A stretch of DNA of 64,000 nt from the NCBI GenBank assembly GCA_002307215.1, contig DBTU01000012.1:102461-166460 (forward strand), in the 5' to 3' direction. Source of the DNA: Lachnoclostridium sp. UBA1308. GTDB lineage: Bacteria > Bacillota > Clostridia > Lachnospirales > Lachnospiraceae. A program made the translations under genes and the position numbers. How positions within the stretch are numbered: position 1 is the first letter of the stretch; the number at the start of each line of letters is the position of its first letter. Shown one piece after another: positions 8,740 to 16,988 of this stretch. The notes under the pieces are model-generated. The model did no database searches and was not told the origin of the DNA. It worked only from the letters and a program-made list of their open reading frames with translations.

Positions 8740-9234
8740 TTATTTCTGTTCTTTTACTATTAATTTTGAGCCTTCCACCTTGTATATAACCAGTGGTGCT
8801 CCCTTCGTAATATAACTACCCTCTGAGAGGACATCAAAATTAATTCCATCAAAGTTACCGGTGCCCGTCGGTCTTAAGTCCTTTACTGCTACACCGTGCT
8901 TTCCCAACAAATAATTCAGGTCGTTTGAGCTTATGTATCCCTTATCCTTATTCTGTTCTTCCTTTAAAATGATCGGTGATTTTAATTTACCTTTTGACAA
9001 CAGCCAAAGTATGACCGATAACATAATACCCAAAAGTGCAAGCACAATAATCGTAATGACAGCACCCTCTACAAAGGTATCCGATACCAGAAAAACCGCA
9101 AACACAAGGCAGCCGGTTCCGAATATTCCGGGAGCATGCAAGCCCGGAGTAACCATCTCAATACCAATCAGTACAAATCCGGCAATAAATAGTACAATTA
9201 CCCAAAAAAGTAGCCATCCCATGACACCAAACAT
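8740..9234 (-). CDS. nfeD: NfeD-family membrane protein
   Basis: A 164-residue protein with about four transmembrane segments: residues 5-25, 35-50, 56-78 and a short one. A C-terminal OB-fold-like domain (GKHGVAVKDLRPTGTGNFDG, then SEGSYITKGAPLVIYKVEG) follows. This is the short NfeD form without the ClpP-like serine protease part. NfeD proteins pair with flotillin or stomatin homologues; here the gene lies directly before floA. A good promoter at 9380-9408 precedes it. Confidence 0.9.
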   Translation of the reverse strand: MFGVMGWLLFWVIVLFIAGFVLIGIEMVTPGLHAPGIFGTGCLVFAVFLVSDTFVEGAVITIIVLALLGIMLSVILWLLSKGKLKSPIILKEEQNKDKGYISSNDLNYLLGKHGVAVKDLRPTGTGNFDGINFDVLSEGSYITKGAPLVIYKVEGSKLIVKEQK

Positions 9235-9379
9235 ATTCCATCTCCCTTCTAGCTAGAGGATTCTACACAAATTCCAGGGAAAGCTTCCTCCTGACTTAGT
9301 TCCGGATAAGCAGCCTCTATCTGCTTTCTTATTCTCAGTGTATACCCACCGGATTAAAAATGAAATACATATTCGCTCA

Positions 9380-9408
9380 GTTATACATAATTCGAGTTAT
9401 AATGTCAA
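9380..9408 (-). promoter_or_regulatory. Sigma-A promoter for the nfeD-floA operon
   Basis: On the minus strand TTGACA (9403-9408) is followed by a 17-bp spacer and TATAAC (9380-9385). This is about 145 bp upstream of the nfeD start, leaving a sizeable leader. Confidence 0.7.
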
Positions 9409-9436
9409 TTATCCACGATTACCTTGTGGCTCGCGC

Positions 9437-9469
9437 TGTTACAGTTCAGCCTTCAAAGAGATGTATCCG
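9437..9469. repeat. 33-bp dispersed repeat, copy 1
   Basis: This 33-bp sequence matches 46081-46113 at 30 of 33 positions (it contains TGTTACAGTTCAG and AGATGTA). It sits at the 3' end of the histidine kinase gene, next to its stop codon region. Confidence 0.6.
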
Positions 9470-9475
9470 CGCCCC

Positions 9476-10294
9476 CTACTTTGGTATTACCACTGAAAAA
9501 GAGGTCTTTTCCGCATTCGAGGTTACATTTACCGTTCCTCCTGCCTCATGAACTATCTTTGATACAATGTAGAGTCCCATTCCATGGCCCTGTTCTTTCT
9601 TTGTGGTAAATCCTTGCTTAAAGATGTCTTCCAGATGGCTTTCCGGAATTTGTGGCCCGTTATTATATAAATAGAAGGTGTAGCTGTCTCTGTCTTCTCC
9701 TATTTCCAGAAATAATTTTCTCTCCGGCTCCCTCTCGGCTAGTGCAGCGATACCATTATCAATAATATTAGCCAGCACCTTACAAAGATTCCAAGGCTCA
9801 ATTGAAATATTCTTAAGATCCGAACGCACCTCCAGAAACATATCAATACCATTTTGATCTGCAACCTCCATTTTGGCCCGAAGCAAAGCATTTACTGCAG
9901 GCTGTGCTGTCTTTAAGGCTTTACTGACCTTCATGATATCTTTAAATACCGGATCCAGGTATTTTTTCGCTTCTTCATATTCCTTTAGCTCCATTAATCC
10001 ATAAATCACTTGAAAATGATTGAGATAGTCATGTCTTTGAGACCTAAGCGTCGTGTTTAATTCCTCAAGATTGTGAATGCTTTCTTCCATGTTGATATTC
10101 TTATAATGACTGGCAAAATACAACCCCAGTATTGTAATAAAGCTACTGAATAGCATAAATCCCATCGACAGATAGATATAGATACTTACCTTGCCAAGCA
10201 GGGAACTTCCGACCCCAATCCATATAGCCAGTCCTATTATAAATTGTAGTATATTAACTATTAATAATGTATTTACAATCTTTCTGATATTCAA
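9476..10294 (-). CDS. Sensor histidine kinase with a Spo0B-type dimerisation helix
   Basis: A 272-residue kinase. Two N-terminal membrane helices (about 8-28 and 38-60) leave almost no extracellular domain. The dimerisation helix contains RHDYLNHFQVIYG with the phospho-acceptor His (about 91), the Spo0B-alpha/NatK type. The C-terminal ATPase domain contains NIIDNGIAAL (N-box), NNGPQIP and GHGMGLYIVSKI (G-boxes). It probably phosphorylates the LytTR regulator at 6624-7364; floA-nfeD lie in between. A signal entering through the membrane is plausible given the lack of a sensor domain. Confidence 0.9.
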   Translation of the reverse strand: MNIRKIVNTLLIVNILQFIIGLAIWIGVGSSLLGKVSIYIYLSMGFMLFSSFITILGLYFASHYKNINMEESIHNLEELNTTLRSQRHDYLNHFQVIYGLMELKEYEEAKKYLDPVFKDIMKVSKALKTAQPAVNALLRAKMEVADQNGIDMFLEVRSDLKNISIEPWNLCKVLANIIDNGIAALAEREPERKLFLEIGEDRDSYTFYLYNNGPQIPESHLEDIFKQGFTTKKEQGHGMGLYIVSKIVHEAGGTVNVTSNAEKTSFSVVIPK

Positions 10295-10875
10295 AATAAT
10301 ACCCCTTTTTCACGTCAAATTAATCCCTGAACCTAAGCGTTCTTAACTTATATTATAGCACATCCGATGTATTTATGCTTCCATATATTGTATCGTACCG
10401 CAAGGAATCCTAACCGTCAAGTTACATTCCATTCTACTGTTGACGATTAATAAATATTGAAATCAAATACAATAAATACTGAAATAATTTCTTATTTAGT
10501 TTTATCGTCTTCTCCAAATATGTATTATAAAAATACAATAATTAATGAAATACTTTTCTAAACTGTTCGAAGAAACATATCGATTGTTTTTCGTTTTTTT
10601 TGGAAACCGACGTAATGCCAAATATTTAATTAATACCGAAAAACAGATGGACGTTATAATGAAGTACATAATACATCCTGTAACCATTTACCATCATTAT
10701 ATAATCGTAAAGACATTGGGCTGGTATGTTAATGCAAAGGATGCCGTATCATATGCCAAAATACATGGATATCCGAGTGCGGATGGATGTTATTATTGCT
10801 ACCCTGTAGTGGTATATTAAACTTGTAACACTCCTACCTAATAGATTACAATATCTATTAGAAAAGGAGTTAGCT
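10295..10875. other. AT-rich intergenic region
   Basis: It holds the expected promoter of the kinase on its left side (a TATAAT-like box near 10,355 on the minus strand) but no gene I trust. An open frame at 10545-10820 lacks a good SD and recognisable motifs. Confidence 0.4.
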
Positions 10876-11042
10876 ATGAAAACTATTAACGAAGAAACAA
10901 AAAAAGAAAGTTGTAAAACTGCACATCCAGGATGGTCGTACAATCTCTAGTCTCGCTGCTGAGTATGGAGTTTGCCATGCAACCATATCTAACTGGATTC
11001 GTGCTTACCGTGAAGAATGCCATACGAACGATGCCTCCAGAT
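10876..11042 (+). pseudogene. IS3-family orfA transposase fragment, frameshifted
   Basis: It starts with an ATG after AAAAGGAGTTAGCT. After a frameshift in a run of seven A's the next frame encodes KVVKLHIQDGRTISSLAAEY and then a helix-turn-helix tail containing SNWIRAYREEC. This is the N-terminal helix-turn-helix of IS3-type (IS150-like) OrfA. It is cut off at about 11,043 by sequence resembling an IS256 end. Confidence 0.65.
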
Positions 11043-11043
11043 G

Positions 11044-11305
11044 GTGTCAAATATTTTTCGCAATTCATTTCCAGCCGTCAGGTATCTGGTAGTCAACCAG
11101 CTAGATACCGTCAAGTATTTTTTGCAAAATTAAATTTTGACGTTTGGTTGCCGGTAGTTAGCCGGCTATGTTAACTGCTTCATCAGCAGTTTCCACCTGA
11201 TCAAGATGTTTCATGTTCATGTAAAGCTTTGCACCCCACTGGCTCCTGCTACATGACGAAGTCTATCATTTGTACCTTATGTACTGGTTTCTTTTCTCTT
11301 GCCAT
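11044..11305 (-). mobile_element. Nested remnants of two IS256-type elements
   Basis: Bases 11,104-11,160 repeat the left end of the IS256 element at 12,848 (GATACCGTCAAG, then GCAAAAT), and 11,044-11,063 is a poorer copy. On the minus strand 11,156-11,255 encodes the broken transposase C-terminus (SQWG...MKHLDQVETADEAVNIAG and stop), with a one-base deletion. At 11,305 going leftward comes a different IS256 N-terminus, MAREKKPVHKVQM, with a perfect AGGAGG before it, which quickly breaks down. Two elements have decayed into one another. Confidence 0.6.
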
Positions 11306-11390
11306 AATAAAAGGCCTCCTATGATTTAATATTTTATCATAGAAGACCTAATAAATCTTTATTTACAGAAAAACTTTCACAGACTCATGA

Positions 11391-11573
11391 TTACTTATCA
11401 CCGTTCTCGATAATCAATCCCACCACTATGTAACACAAAATACCAATAAAAGATATCATGCAATAATCCCAATTCCACACGTTATTTTTTATATAATAAT
11501 ATATAATATAAATCACACTAAAGATGAGGTAAATTATAAGTCCAAAAATCTTATTCAAAATACTCTTTTTCAC
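11391..11573 (-). CDS. 60-residue membrane protein, possible partner of the exported protein upstream
   Basis: It starts at a GTG four bases after the stop of the exported-protein gene (11578-12381). GGAAGG at a suitable distance serves as SD. The protein has a basic start (MKKSILNK) and two membrane helices (about 8-30 and 38-55) ending in a short acidic tail. A longer frame that reads further upstream in this frame overlaps the exported protein gene and has no SD. The tight coupling and size fit an immunity-like or accessory membrane protein, but that is inference. Confidence 0.6.
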   Translation of the reverse strand: MKKSILNKIFGLIIYLIFSVIYIIYYYIKNNVWNWDYCMISFIGILCYIVVGLIIENGDK

Positions 11574-11577
11574 ATTA

Positions 11578-12381
11578 TCAACCTTCCAAATGAGTAGTGT
11601 ATCCAATTTGATTTGTTCTTGCGCTGTCAGAATAATACCATGTTTGATATAAATATTGTCCTGCCATAATCCAATCTGGGTATGAGGGCCAACTTGACGA
11701 TCTTTCACATAAAACCCATGTTTCACATGTCCAATAAATAACTGTCCACTGTTCACCAATAGCCATACCAGCAATTGCTGCTAGACCTGCAGCTGCTGGT
11801 GATCCTGCTGCTGCCGCTAACGCTGCAACTATTGCCGCCACTGTATAACGATATATATTATTAGAACCGTTATATATTCCTTGAGAAAACCACTTGGTTT
11901 CAACCGCAGCATTTGCCGTAAGTGTTTCACTAACATTATTAGATGGTTTCTGAGTATCTAAGCTATTGTCTACAACATCGTAAGATTGAGAATCAATCAC
12001 TTCTCCATCTTCCATCACCGAAACATTAAGATATTCTCCTTCCTTTTCTATTAATGTTGTTTGTTGTCCTATATACTCTTTCCCTAATTCTCCTAACACA
12101 TAAAATTTACTTTCGACAGAACTTAAATCATCACTAATCACTTCTTCGACTTGATATATTGTGCTACCTACAAAGAAGCGTGAGGTAAAATATTTATCAT
12201 CTTTGGATTCGATTAGTTCAAAGCTCTGCCGACCCTCTAACCATAGGTTAGTTAGTGCACTTTCAGATAGATATTTGTCTCCTTCATTTTCAGTTTCTCC
12301 GTAAGAAGCAGCGAATACATTTTTTGATGTTGTTGATAACATCAGAATAACAATTAATACTAAAGATAATACGCGTTTCAT
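11578..12381 (-). CDS. Exported protein with a hydrophobic Ala/Gly-rich C-terminal segment
   Basis: This 267-residue protein has an AGGAG site and a signal peptide (MKRVLSLVLIVILML, predicted cleavage after FAA near residue 25). The middle is a soluble, acidic beta-like region. Residues about 180-210 form a hydrophobic Ala/Gly-rich stretch (AAIVAALAAAAG, AAAGLAAIAGMAIG), followed by a Trp/Tyr/Cys-rich tail with two cysteines. I do not recognise the family; a membrane-active exported protein is one reading. The promoter is TTGACT-N17-TATTAT (12411-12439), and the 60-residue membrane protein gene follows by 4 bp. Confidence 0.7.
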   Translation of the reverse strand: MKRVLSLVLIVILMLSTTSKNVFAASYGETENEGDKYLSESALTNLWLEGRQSFELIESKDDKYFTSRFFVGSTIYQVEEVISDDLSSVESKFYVLGELGKEYIGQQTTLIEKEGEYLNVSVMEDGEVIDSQSYDVVDNSLDTQKPSNNVSETLTANAAVETKWFSQGIYNGSNNIYRYTVAAIVAALAAAAGSPAAAGLAAIAGMAIGEQWTVIYWTCETWVLCERSSSWPSYPDWIMAGQYLYQTWYYSDSARTNQIGYTTHLEG

Positions 12382-12410
12382 ATAAATCTCCTTTTTTTAT
12401 GTTATAATGT

Positions 12411-12439
12411 ATAATACATGACCAGATGGTAAAAGTCAA
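12411..12439 (-). promoter_or_regulatory. Sigma-A promoter of the exported-protein operon
   Basis: TTGACT (12434-12439) and TATTAT (12411-12416) on the minus strand with a 17-bp spacer; AAAGGAG lies between it and the start codon. Confidence 0.7.
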
Positions 12440-12593
12440 CAATATATGGTAAAATAATGTATTTAAGGAATTAAATGTATTTTTTAATTGTGTTACTTTT
12501 CACCCGCCACATTAATTCATTGTGCAAAGTGACGAAAATTATTTATATTTTGCGGATAACGATCTTGGAGGAAGATAATCATGTTTATGGTTA

Positions 12594-12767
12594 TCTTCCT
12601 CCTTTACTCTTCCTTCATCAAAATCAACAAGAAAAAGAAAATTGCAAACAGTCGAGAAAAGACAGAAAAAAAGTCAGGCGGTCAGCCTGGGCACCAAGGA
12701 CACTGCAAGAAAAAACAGATCGTATTAACTTGCCTCCAATTGACACCGATGAATTACCATTTCAATA
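12594..12767 (+). pseudogene. IS66-family TnpC N-terminal remnant with frameshifts
   Basis: One plus frame reads EKKSGGQPGHQGHCKKK, the conserved zinc-finger-preceding motif of IS66 transposases. The preceding PSS-rich part and the following DRINLPPIDTDELPFQ part lie in other frames, so several frameshifts have accumulated. The rest of the element is missing; the sequence runs into the IS256 copy at 12,848. Confidence 0.6.
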
Positions 12768-12847
12768 GGCAGAGAGGGATAGTAATGTCCAAGGTAAATG
12801 ATGAGGAAATAAATAAAATTGCTCACGTATACAATACTGAAGGGTGT

Positions 12848-14010
12848 GATACCGTCAAGTATTTTTCGCAAAATCAAATTTTGCCGTTTGGTTACCGGTA
12901 GTTTGCCGGCTATGTAAGCTGCTTCATCAGCAGATTGCATTTGATCAAGATGCTTCATTCTTCAATGCCGTCCTCAAGCTTTTTTGCTGCTTCTTTCAGC
13001 TTCATAATGCGCAGTTCCTCAGCTACTTGCTTTGCCTTTTCACGAACTGCCTCTTTGCTTTCCTGAGCATGAATTGCCTTAAGCATCTTACCTACAAATT
13101 TCATGCGACTACGTGGAGTAACCGAAAAAAATTTCTATAAAAGTGTACCGTACAGCGCCGATATTTGGCATCAGGAAACACTTGCGGAATGGATTCCAGC
13201 ATGCCGAGATTTTTATCTCCAATCATTAAACGAACTCCTTTGAGACAGCGACTTTTTAGCTCGGTTAAATAGTTTTTCCAACTTTCCCTGTCTTCCTTCA
13301 TACTTTCGGATGCGCCGATTATTTCACGATAGCCATCTTCATTTACACCGATAGCAATCAGAATGGATACATTCTCATATTCACCGCCCCAGCAGCGTTT
13401 CAGGAAGATACCATCAACAAAGACATATGGATAGTTACCGCCATTCAATGGGCGGTTACGCCAGGTTACGATATGCTCGTAGGCTTTTTTATTCAGGTTA
13501 CTGATGGTTCCAGGAGATACCTTGGTTCCCCAGAGTGCCTCGGTGATGTCTTCAGCACGGCGAACAGAAACACCGGCCAGATACATCTCGATGAGAGCTT
13601 CTTCAACAGAACATTCCCTTCTGCGGTAGCACTCAATGATAGCCGTTTCAAAAGGAATACCCTTTAATTTTGGTACATTTAGTTTTACTTCTCCGGAAGT
13701 GGTAACGAGATTTCTCTGATAATGCCCATATCTGTAGCCCTGACGTTCCCCAGAACGCTCGTATTTTTCAGCATTAACGATTTCATCTGCTTCCTTATCA
13801 AGCAGGGCATTGAGGGTTTCCTCAACACTGGAACGTACTAGATCCTTTAATTCGGTTTTGATTATTTCTTTGTTTAATTGTATAATGTTATCAGACATGT
13901 TTCATAGCCTTCTTTGGAAGATTTGGTGTGGTAACTTTATTTTACCAAACGGCTATGGAACATGTCCATTTTTTGTTAAATTGATTTTGCGAAATTAATT
14001 ATACGTCATC
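12848..14010 (-). mobile_element. IS256-family insertion sequence, damaged
   Basis: Imperfect terminal inverted repeats flank it. The left end GATACCGTCAAG...TTTCGCAAAATCAA and the inverted right end GATGACGTATAA...TTTCGCAAAATCAA share a long core. The transposase is on the minus strand and is broken (see next entry). I see no target-site duplication, so one end may have been rearranged. On the left it interrupts an open frame that begins at 12,785 (MSKVNDEEINK). Confidence 0.75.
12955..13898 (-). pseudogene. IS256-family transposase with frameshift and internal deletion
   Basis: The N-terminal 260 residues are intact. They include the RRRECSVEEALIEMYLAGVS region, the catalytic Asp in PYVFVDGIFLKRCWGG and the second Asp in IGDKNLGM. 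After FYRNFF the frame shifts at a run of seven T's on the minus strand (13125-13131). The other frame continues SVTPRSRMKFVGKMLKAIHA and on to KKLEDGIEE. There a stop follows at once, and the sequence jumps to MKHLDQMQSADEAAYIAG, the normal C-terminus. About 80-100 residues carrying the third catalytic residue are therefore deleted. The element cannot move by itself. Confidence 0.85.
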
Positions 14011-14457
14011 TCTTTCACTCAATACTTCCTTAATCCATTTATCAATTATCTCTTTCATTAAGTAATTCGTTTAGCCGTAAAATCCCCCTCAATCACTTGC
14101 ACAAATTGCAACTAATCATGAGGGTACGTTATAAATTTTGTACTTATATCATTATTTATTAGTCGATATCATTAATTATTGAATTTCAACATCTACCACT
14201 AAATGATTACTAAGTTGTCTATTCTTAATATAGTATATTGTCTGTTTTTTATTCAATTGACAAACATTTCTGTACTATACTATTATAGTGATGTGAGTAA
14301 CAATATTATGAAAGTTCCACCTATAAGGAAAACCTTAAAGATGGTCCCACAAAATAATGCGTACCAAAAGAAGAACCCCAAAATCCATGGGAATTTTATT
14401 CTGAACTTCTCAACTTATTCATTTGTAATGCCACAATATAGCCAAATGAGGAGAATA
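14011..14457. other. Intergenic region with a promoter
   Basis: It contains a duplicated segment near 14,010-14,075 (each copy encodes a NERD-N or SERDD ending on the minus strand), probably the debris of a lost gene. A promoter follows at 14257-14286. No complete gene is seen. Confidence 0.35.
14257..14286 (+). promoter_or_regulatory. Sigma-A promoter candidate
   Basis: TTGACA (14257-14262), 18-bp spacer, TATTAT (14281-14286). It points toward the chimeric gene beginning at 14458, about 170 bp away. Confidence 0.5.
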
Positions 14458-15415
14458 ATGAAAACAAAAATGCTACGGCTTGTTTGTATCCTGTTTATAC
14501 TACTTATTTTATTCATAGTAATTTTATTATGGAAGGGCATTCTCTGGATCGGAGACCCAAGCTTAAGTAAATATCCGGTCAGAGGGATGGGCATTGTTAC
14601 TGGATGGTAGTTTAGTATCAACTGATAATGCATGGGAATCCTATCAGCAACTATATAAGTTTGAAGGATATGCGAAAGATTCTTTTAAGCCATCTATTTC
14701 ATATGAAAATAGTACTCTGATTATATGTGGCCATTTTTCTAAAGACTACGGGACAATTGATATTTATCAATCAAAAGATGAAGGTGAAACCTGGAGCACC
14801 GGTCACATTAGTGACTCTGATATCGAGCTTGTGGGGGATGGTAATATATATAGCAGTTTCATTAATAATCAAAATGGTTATTTATTATGCTGTAGCAGTT
14901 CGGCATGTGGAATGATGGCTAAGTTCTTGTTCAAAACGAACGATGGGGGACAAACATATAAGAAAGTTACTAATCTTTCAAATATTATTAGCGGTTATCC
15001 AACCGGGATGACTTTTAATGCAGATGGCGATGGATTTATTGCAAGCTCTTATCATGGCGCTGATAATGCTTATTTATACTGTACCGGCGATAAAGGCAAG
15101 ACTTGGAATTCTTTAACCGTACAGCTTCCGGCTAACTCCTCTTATAACTACATTAATGGATATCCTCCCTATTTTGATGGCAATGACGGTTTTATGGTAT
15201 TGGGGTGCGTGTATACCGGGAGCTCCCCCTCCTATATCATGTTTTATTCTTCTGATACTGGGAAAACGTGGTGTTCAGAAGAAAGTTCCAACCTGCAACT
15301 TTCTTCTGGCGAAGGGATTAATAATTATAGCTTTAGTAATAATAGCAATGTTTATATAATTGATGATTTTGGAAATATGATTAAAAAAGTTAGAGATTAT
15401 GAGGAATGGAATTGA
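14458..15415 (+). pseudogene. Chimeric locus: GH25-like N-terminal anchor joined out of frame to a BNR-repeat protein
   Basis: From ATG 14458 (preceded by GAGGAGAATA) the frame encodes a signal anchor (MKTKMLRLVCILFILLI...) and then GDPSLSKYPVRG, which is the start of many clostridial GH25 muramidases (normally followed by VDVSxYQG). Instead the frame stops at 14,608. In another frame, from about 14,567, SEGWALLLDGSLVSTDN begins a protein of about 280 residues. It has several BNR/sialidase-like repeats (SKDEGETWS, TNDGGQTYK, TGDKGKTWNS, SSDTGKTW). A deletion or recombination at about 14,580 is the likely cause; a plain frameshift in a single anchored BNR protein is the alternative. Confidence 0.6.
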
Positions 15416-15416
15416 G

Positions 15417-16283
15417 TTATATCGACGAATCCATCGTCATGATAGCCCCGTATTTCTCAGGTCTTCTGTCCCTAAATACCGCCCAGTAATATCTTCTCTC
15501 GGCAATGGCATCCAGATCAAATTCATGAACCAGTACGGTCTCGGTCTCTTCCAACGCTTCCTCAACGAGGCTACCCTCTTCATCCGCGATAAAGGAACCG
15601 CCGAAGAATGTCATCTCTGACTCTCCTGCTGTCTCCCTTCCGATACGATTGGAAGCGACCACCGGCATGAGATTAGCAGCGGCGTGCCCCTGCATGCACT
15701 GCTGCCAGTGCTTTTTCACACTTTTTGGAACCATCGGGTCCGATCCGATAGCCGTCGGGAACAGCAGTATTTCTGCTCCAAGCAGCGCCAGACATCTTGC
15801 CGTCTCCGGAAACCACTGATCCCAACAGATTCCGATACCGATGTTCGCATACTTTGTCTTAAATACTTGAAAGCCCGTGTCTCCGGGTGAGAAATAATAT
15901 TTCTCCTCATAGCAGATTCCGTCGGGTATATGTGTCTTGCGGTATTTTCCAAGAATGGAACCATCCGCATCAATCACTACAATCGCATTGAAGAATACAT
16001 TGCCTGCCTTCTCAAAGAAGCTGACCGGAATTACAACCTTAAGCTCCTTTGCTACCTCTTGAAACCTTTTGATTGCCGGATTACCCGCTACTGTGGTTGC
16101 CAGTGCAAAATGCTTTGTTTCCTCCAGCTGACAGAAATACGGTGTCTCAAAAAGCTCCTGTAAGAGAATGATATTTGCACCCTTCCCTGCTGCTTTTCTG
16201 ACAAGTCCTTCTGCTTTATCAAGCATATCTTGCCTGTCCCAGCTGCAGGCCATCTGTGTCGCTGCTACCGTTATCTTCTTCAT
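15417..16283 (-). CDS. aguB: N-carbamoylputrescine amidase
   Basis: A 288-residue nitrilase-superfamily enzyme. It hydrolyses N-carbamoylputrescine to putrescine, CO2 and ammonia in the arginine-agmatine-putrescine route. The catalytic triad is visible: Glu43 (LLQELFETPYF), Lys116 (YRKTHIPDG) and Cys153 (GICWDQWFPE). The motifs and length match AguB closely. It is the last gene of the minus-strand polyamine cluster. The agmatine deiminase partner (aguA) is not in the window. An SD-like AAGGAATTATGAAACG precedes the ATG. The neighbouring polyamine transporter supports the assignment. Confidence 0.92.
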   Translation of the reverse strand: MKKITVAATQMACSWDRQDMLDKAEGLVRKAAGKGANIILLQELFETPYFCQLEETKHFALATTVAGNPAIKRFQEVAKELKVVIPVSFFEKAGNVFFNAIVVIDADGSILGKYRKTHIPDGICYEEKYYFSPGDTGFQVFKTKYANIGIGICWDQWFPETARCLALLGAEILLFPTAIGSDPMVPKSVKKHWQQCMQGHAAANLMPVVASNRIGRETAGESEMTFFGGSFIADEEGSLVEEALEETETVLVHEFDLDAIAERRYYWAVFRDRRPEKYGAIMTMDSSI

Positions 16284-16405
16284 CGTTTCATAATTCCTTT
16301 CCTTTGTGGCATGACTCTTTCCTCATGACTCTTCTATGAATCCTTGTTCATCTTCTGCTCCAGCATATTCTGCTCCAGCATATTCACTCCACCTATTCAC
16401 TTCAC

Positions 16406-16876
16406 CTATTCACTTCGCTTCTTCCCACTAATCTGGTTAACTACCAGTTCCATCACTGCCGTTGCCCTGACTTCCTTTTCGTCAAATACATGCTCTCTGC
16501 CGGTAAGGTATTGATTCATGAGTGCAGTAAGTGCGCCAAGCTTTTCTTCTGCCTCAAGTAATCGTAGATTTCCGTTACCGCACACGCTTTCAAAGCCCAT
16601 ACTGGAATCACATGCAAGGTCGGGCAGTACGATTTTAAGTTCCTTATGCATCTCAAAGGCAACATGCCCATTCTTCTTCAGTAAGTCTATCTTTGTTCCG
16701 GCTTTTGCTCCGTGAAAATATAACCGGAAGGTTCCGTCTTTCAAGACCACGCCAAAATTCATGGGTATGATATACGGATATTCCGCATCAAAGAAGGCTA
16801 AGTTACAAGCGGTACACCTTCTCATAATTTCCAGTAATTCGGTAGGTTCTTTCACTTCAAATTCTTTTCTTCTCAT
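16406..16876 (-). CDS. PNPOx-like FMN-binding protein (NimA-type)
   Basis: A 156-residue protein of the split-barrel pyridoxamine-phosphate-oxidase-like family. Diagnostic are MRRKEFEV at the start, NLAFFDAEYPYIIPMNFG, the Tyr-rich LYFHGAKAGTKIDLLKK and the AFEMHKEL stretch. These proteins usually bind FMN or haem; the substrate is unknown. The chosen ATG at 16876 has GCAGGG upstream; an in-frame ATG at 16909 does not have an SD. It lies between the amidohydrolase genes and aguB, so it may belong to the same transcript. Confidence 0.8.
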   Translation of the reverse strand: MRRKEFEVKEPTELLEIMRRCTACNLAFFDAEYPYIIPMNFGVVLKDGTFRLYFHGAKAGTKIDLLKKNGHVAFEMHKELKIVLPDLACDSSMGFESVCGNGNLRLLEAEEKLGALTALMNQYLTGREHVFDEKEVRATAVMELVVNQISGKKRSE

Positions 16877-16918
16877 ATTAATAACCCTGCCTTTCTTAAT
16901 AACCTGCATACTTTTAGA

Positions 16919-16951
16919 TCTCAGGCACAAACTTCTAAGTGTGAATTATTC
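16919..16951. repeat. Dispersed GGCACAAACTT repeat, copy A
   Basis: Contains CAGGCACAAACTTCTAAGTG followed by GAATTAT. The inverse occurs at 34356-34392 and a related copy at 37639-37674. Confidence 0.5.
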
Positions 16952-16988
16952 TTTTCCATCATTCACATTATTCCCAATATCTCTTCTC

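Noticed and set aside
10545..10820. 91-residue frame before the IS3 fragment
   Set aside because: Poor SD, no recognisable domain, and unusual composition next to IS debris.
14203..14457. Long N-terminal extension of the GH25-like chimera
   Set aside because: The start with GAGGAG at 14458 and the signal anchor behind it fit better; the extension has no SD.
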